From positions 62,001 to 126,000 of the forward strand of contig NZ_JRQQ01000006.1 in the NCBI RefSeq assembly GCF_001625325.1: DNA of 64,000 bases, in the 5' to 3' direction. A program made the translations under genes and the position numbers. This DNA is from Croceicoccus estronivorus (GTDB lineage: Bacteria; Pseudomonadota; Alphaproteobacteria; Sphingomonadales; Sphingomonadaceae). The notes beneath the pieces were generated by a model. It did no database searches. It worked only from the letters and a program-made list of their open reading frames with translations, and was not told the origin of the DNA. Positions 62,053 to 64,000 of the stretch are shown here, in pieces; position 1 is the stretch's first letter, and every line of letters begins with the position of its first letter.

Positions 62053-63258
62053 TCACTCTGCCAGACTGCTCCCGAATACGTACCAGCCACCCTTGCCGTG
62101 GCGCGGGCGCCCCGGCTCATCCCATGCGAAGGCGTCCCTGCGATCGGGATATGCGCCAAGATCCGGCAGGATATGGGCAAAGCTGCGATCCGCGGTGAAA
62201 CCGGCTTCCGCCATCAATTCAATCGGATCCTGTGCCCGAAACGCCGTATAAAACGGTTCGTTGTTGTGCTCCGTATCCCAGTTCCAGAAGAAATCTTCCC
62301 AGGCATCGACCAAATGGGTTGCCGGCAATTCCAGATGCACCATCAAGCCGCCAGGACGCAGCAACCGGCGGCATTCGCGCAAGGCGTTGCGCGTCGCCTT
62401 CACGGGAATTTCATGGAAGAAGAAACTGGAAACGATCATATCGAAATGCCCATCGGGGAAATCCATCGCCTCGGCATTCTGCTGACTGAAGTGAATCGGG
62501 GCCCCCTGATGTTCGGCAAGGGCATGACCATAGCGTAACAGCGGCGCGCCAATGTCGACCCCATGCGCTTCCACATCCGGAAACACCTCCAGATAGGGAA
62601 GCAGATTCTTGCCGGAGGACGTGCCGAGATCCAGCATCCGCTGCGGCTGAAAATCTGGATAGGCATGCCTGATCCAGCGGCTCATCACGCGTGCCGCGCC
62701 ACCCCAGCTGCGGTGGCTCATGCTGGCGGTGAAGACTCTTGCCCCAAGACTGACAACTGCGCCTTGCGCCACGTCGTCAGCCACCCATTCGTTATGGAAA
62801 CAGCCGGGGGTGAGATGCACGTCCAGCGCATCGAGGTAACGGGGGATCTCCAGCTCCGGGTCGAGCCGTAGCGAACCGCCCGCCGGATTCCGTTCGGCCG
62901 CATCACGCGCGACATCGATCATGTCAGGCAAGACCCGCTCAACCTCGTCCTGCACGGACAGGAAGCACATTTCCTGCGCGTTGTAGCGTAGACTGCTGTA
63001 GAGCTGGTAGATCGGCTCATCTTCCAAGGCGTGTTCGATTGCCCGCGCCGTGTCGAATTGCGTGCCGCGTGCCTCGCCGGCAGGTTTGACCCGTTGCTCG
63101 AAATCGCGGCGAACGGCTTCCGGCATATCCTGGATCGCAAAACGCCTGAGCGCACTGCAGAAGCGTTGCCGCCCCCGCTCGTCCAGCGTCGGGTGAGCGA
63201 GCGCTTCGATATCGGGGATCGCCGAATTCTTCCTGTCGTCGGTCGCATTCGCAGCCAT
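62053..63258 (-). CDS. SAM-dependent methyltransferase with a novel N-terminal domain (copy B)
   Basis: 401 residues from ATG 63256-63258, six bases after AAGGAGG. Methyltransferase motif I LDLGTSSGKN at about 209-218, VEAHGVDIGAPLLRYGHALA, FDMIVSSFFFHEIPV, RLLRPGGLMVHLELP. The first 180 residues match copy A: YQLYSSLRYNAQEMCFLSVQ, SLRLDP, LDVHLTPGCF, VVSLGARVFTAS. Closely related in the N-domain, so both probably act on similar substrates. It is divergent from the FAD monooxygenase with operator site d between them. Confidence 0.86.
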   Translation of the reverse strand: MAANATDDRKNSAIPDIEALAHPTLDERGRQRFCSALRRFAIQDMPEAVRRDFEQRVKPAGEARGTQFDTARAIEHALEDEPIYQLYSSLRYNAQEMCFLSVQDEVERVLPDMIDVARDAAERNPAGGSLRLDPELEIPRYLDALDVHLTPGCFHNEWVADDVAQGAVVSLGARVFTASMSHRSWGGAARVMSRWIRHAYPDFQPQRMLDLGTSSGKNLLPYLEVFPDVEAHGVDIGAPLLRYGHALAEHQGAPIHFSQQNAEAMDFPDGHFDMIVSSFFFHEIPVKATRNALRECRRLLRPGGLMVHLELPATHLVDAWEDFFWNWDTEHNNEPFYTAFRAQDPIELMAEAGFTADRSFAHILPDLGAYPDRRDAFAWDEPGRPRHGKGGWYVFGSSLAE

Positions 63259-63352
63259 GGATAACCTCCTTGGGCAAATTGCCCCAGCAGCCGTTCCGGC
63301 AAAATTTTTCCCTTGACCTGATGGGCCGTGAAAGGATTTACGCCAGACGAAT

Positions 63353-63372
63353 AGTCTTATATCTAATACAAA
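63353..63372. promoter_or_regulatory. Operator site d of the proposed GntR regulon
   Basis: TAGTCTTATATCTAATACAA shares 16 of 20 bases with site a and keeps the ACAA end of the palindrome. It lies 22 bases upstream of the monooxygenase start and 94 bases upstream of methyltransferase B. Confidence 0.63.
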
Positions 63373-63394
63373 TCGCAACACAAGGGGTCACGTG

Positions 63395-64000
63395 TGCCAA
63401 ATAGCCTGAAACCAGTCGTTATCGCAGGCGCAGGGCCGGTTGGCCTGACTGCCGCCCGCCTGCTGCAAGAGCGTGGGATCCCGTTTCTCGTCCTCGAATC
63501 GGAAGCCGAACTGCCGGACGACCTGCGCGCTTCCACTTTCCATCCGCCGACGCTGGACATGCTGGAAACACTCGGGGCAGCGGCTCCGCTCATTGCCAAA
63601 GGGCTAATCAGCCCCACCTGGCAGATTCGCATGCATCCCTCGGGGGACCGCGCGGTATTCGACCTTGCGGCGATCGCGAACGACACGGCCCACCCCTACC
63701 GACTCCAATGCACGCAATCGACATTGTGCCGCATTCTGCTGGCCCAGGTCGTCGAGCGCGGCGGCACAGTGCACATGGGCACCAAAGTCGAAGCGGTCGA
63801 ACAGAGCGATGACGGAGTCCGGGTCACTGCCACAACCGCGGATGGCGAAACCGAAGTGTTCGAGGGCAGCTTTCTGATCGGGGCGGACGGATCGCGCAGC
63901 GTGATCCGCGATACCGTGGCATCCTCTTTCGACGGCAAGACATACCCCGAAACGACGATTCTGGCGACGACCCGCTTCCCGTTCGAGGAACACCTGCCTG
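63395..64000 (+). CDS. FAD-dependent aromatic monooxygenase, N-terminal part (cut by window edge)
   Basis: 202 residues present; the gene runs past the right edge. GTG 63395 has AAGGGG about seven bases upstream. FAD motif GAGPVG at 12-17, the Arg-containing block LRASTFHPPTLDMLETLG, and the second FAD motif GADGSRSVIRD at 163-173. This is the class A flavin monooxygenase pattern (MhpA/PHBH-like), hydroxylating an aromatic or heteroaromatic ring with NAD(P)H. It is the probable first attack enzyme of the island (inference) and is controlled by the site just upstream. Confidence 0.9.

Noticed and set aside
1-64000. Insertion sequences, CRISPR arrays, tRNA or rRNA genes, prophage genes
   Set aside because: Read for on both strands; no transposase, integrase, regular repeat-spacer array or recognisable RNA gene was seen.

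Overview
The window is GC-rich, densely coded DNA from a Gram-negative bacterium. Four TonB-dependent receptors with EIVVTAQ-type plugs, many family III CoA-transferases, a spinster-type MFS carrier and several catabolic regulators point to a sphingomonad-like alphaproteobacterium (Novosphingobium/Sphingobium type; inferred from gene content, not proven). I see no rRNA, tRNA, CRISPR array, transposase or phage gene. It reads as catabolic modules, each with its own receptor and regulator.

Region 1 (1-32.6 kb): CoA-thioester catabolism. From the left come a partial TonB receptor, a small secreted protein, an amidohydrolase/CoA-transferase pair, a TetR regulator, a KshA-like Rieske oxygenase with an alpha/beta hydrolase and a small conserved protein, then a rightward run of thiolase, MaoC hydratase, 2Fe-2S ferredoxin and SDR. 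After a second TetR, an amidohydrolase-2 enzyme, an enoyl-CoA hydratase and a second receptor, there is an Ltp2-like aldolase with its DUF35 partner, a fused double CoA-transferase, an AraC regulator, a thioesterase, and a block of DUF7065-like protein, phosphotransferase, DUF6285 protein, two crotonases, acyl-CoA synthetase, MFS carrier, alpha/beta hydrolase and acyl-CoA dehydrogenase. Together these can activate, oxidise, hydrate and cleave a large carboxylated, perhaps steroid- or terpenoid-like, substrate.

Region 2 (33-36.6 kb): five consecutive genes for exported proteins of unknown function. One carries nine regularly spaced cysteine pairs typical of Hcp-like Sel1 proteins.

Region 3 (36.7-64 kb): a second catabolic island. 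It has two TonB receptors, a D-aminoacylase-type amidohydrolase, a LeuCD-like hydratase with a CoA-transferase, a divergent operon of HMG-CoA-lyase-like lyase, isochorismatase-type amidase and two polysaccharide-deacetylase-fold hydrolases, two related two-domain methyltransferases, two related small coiled-coil proteins, a VOC protein, a GntR/HutC regulator, a GlcG/HbpS protein, an SDR, a 2,4-dienoyl-CoA-reductase-type flavoenzyme, a flavoprotein with an alpha/beta-fold protein lacking its catalytic residues, an MFS carrier and a truncated FAD monooxygenase. Six copies of a 20-bp near-palindrome (TTGTnnTATATnTAnnnCAA) lie in front of the transcription units here. I propose they are the operators of the GntR protein at 50942-51718 and define a regulon. 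The enzyme set suggests ring opening of a cyclic imide or N-heterocycle, amide hydrolysis, hydration of an alkylmaleate-type diacid, CoA transfer and lyase cleavage. That pathway is an inference and has no direct support here beyond family membership and gene order.
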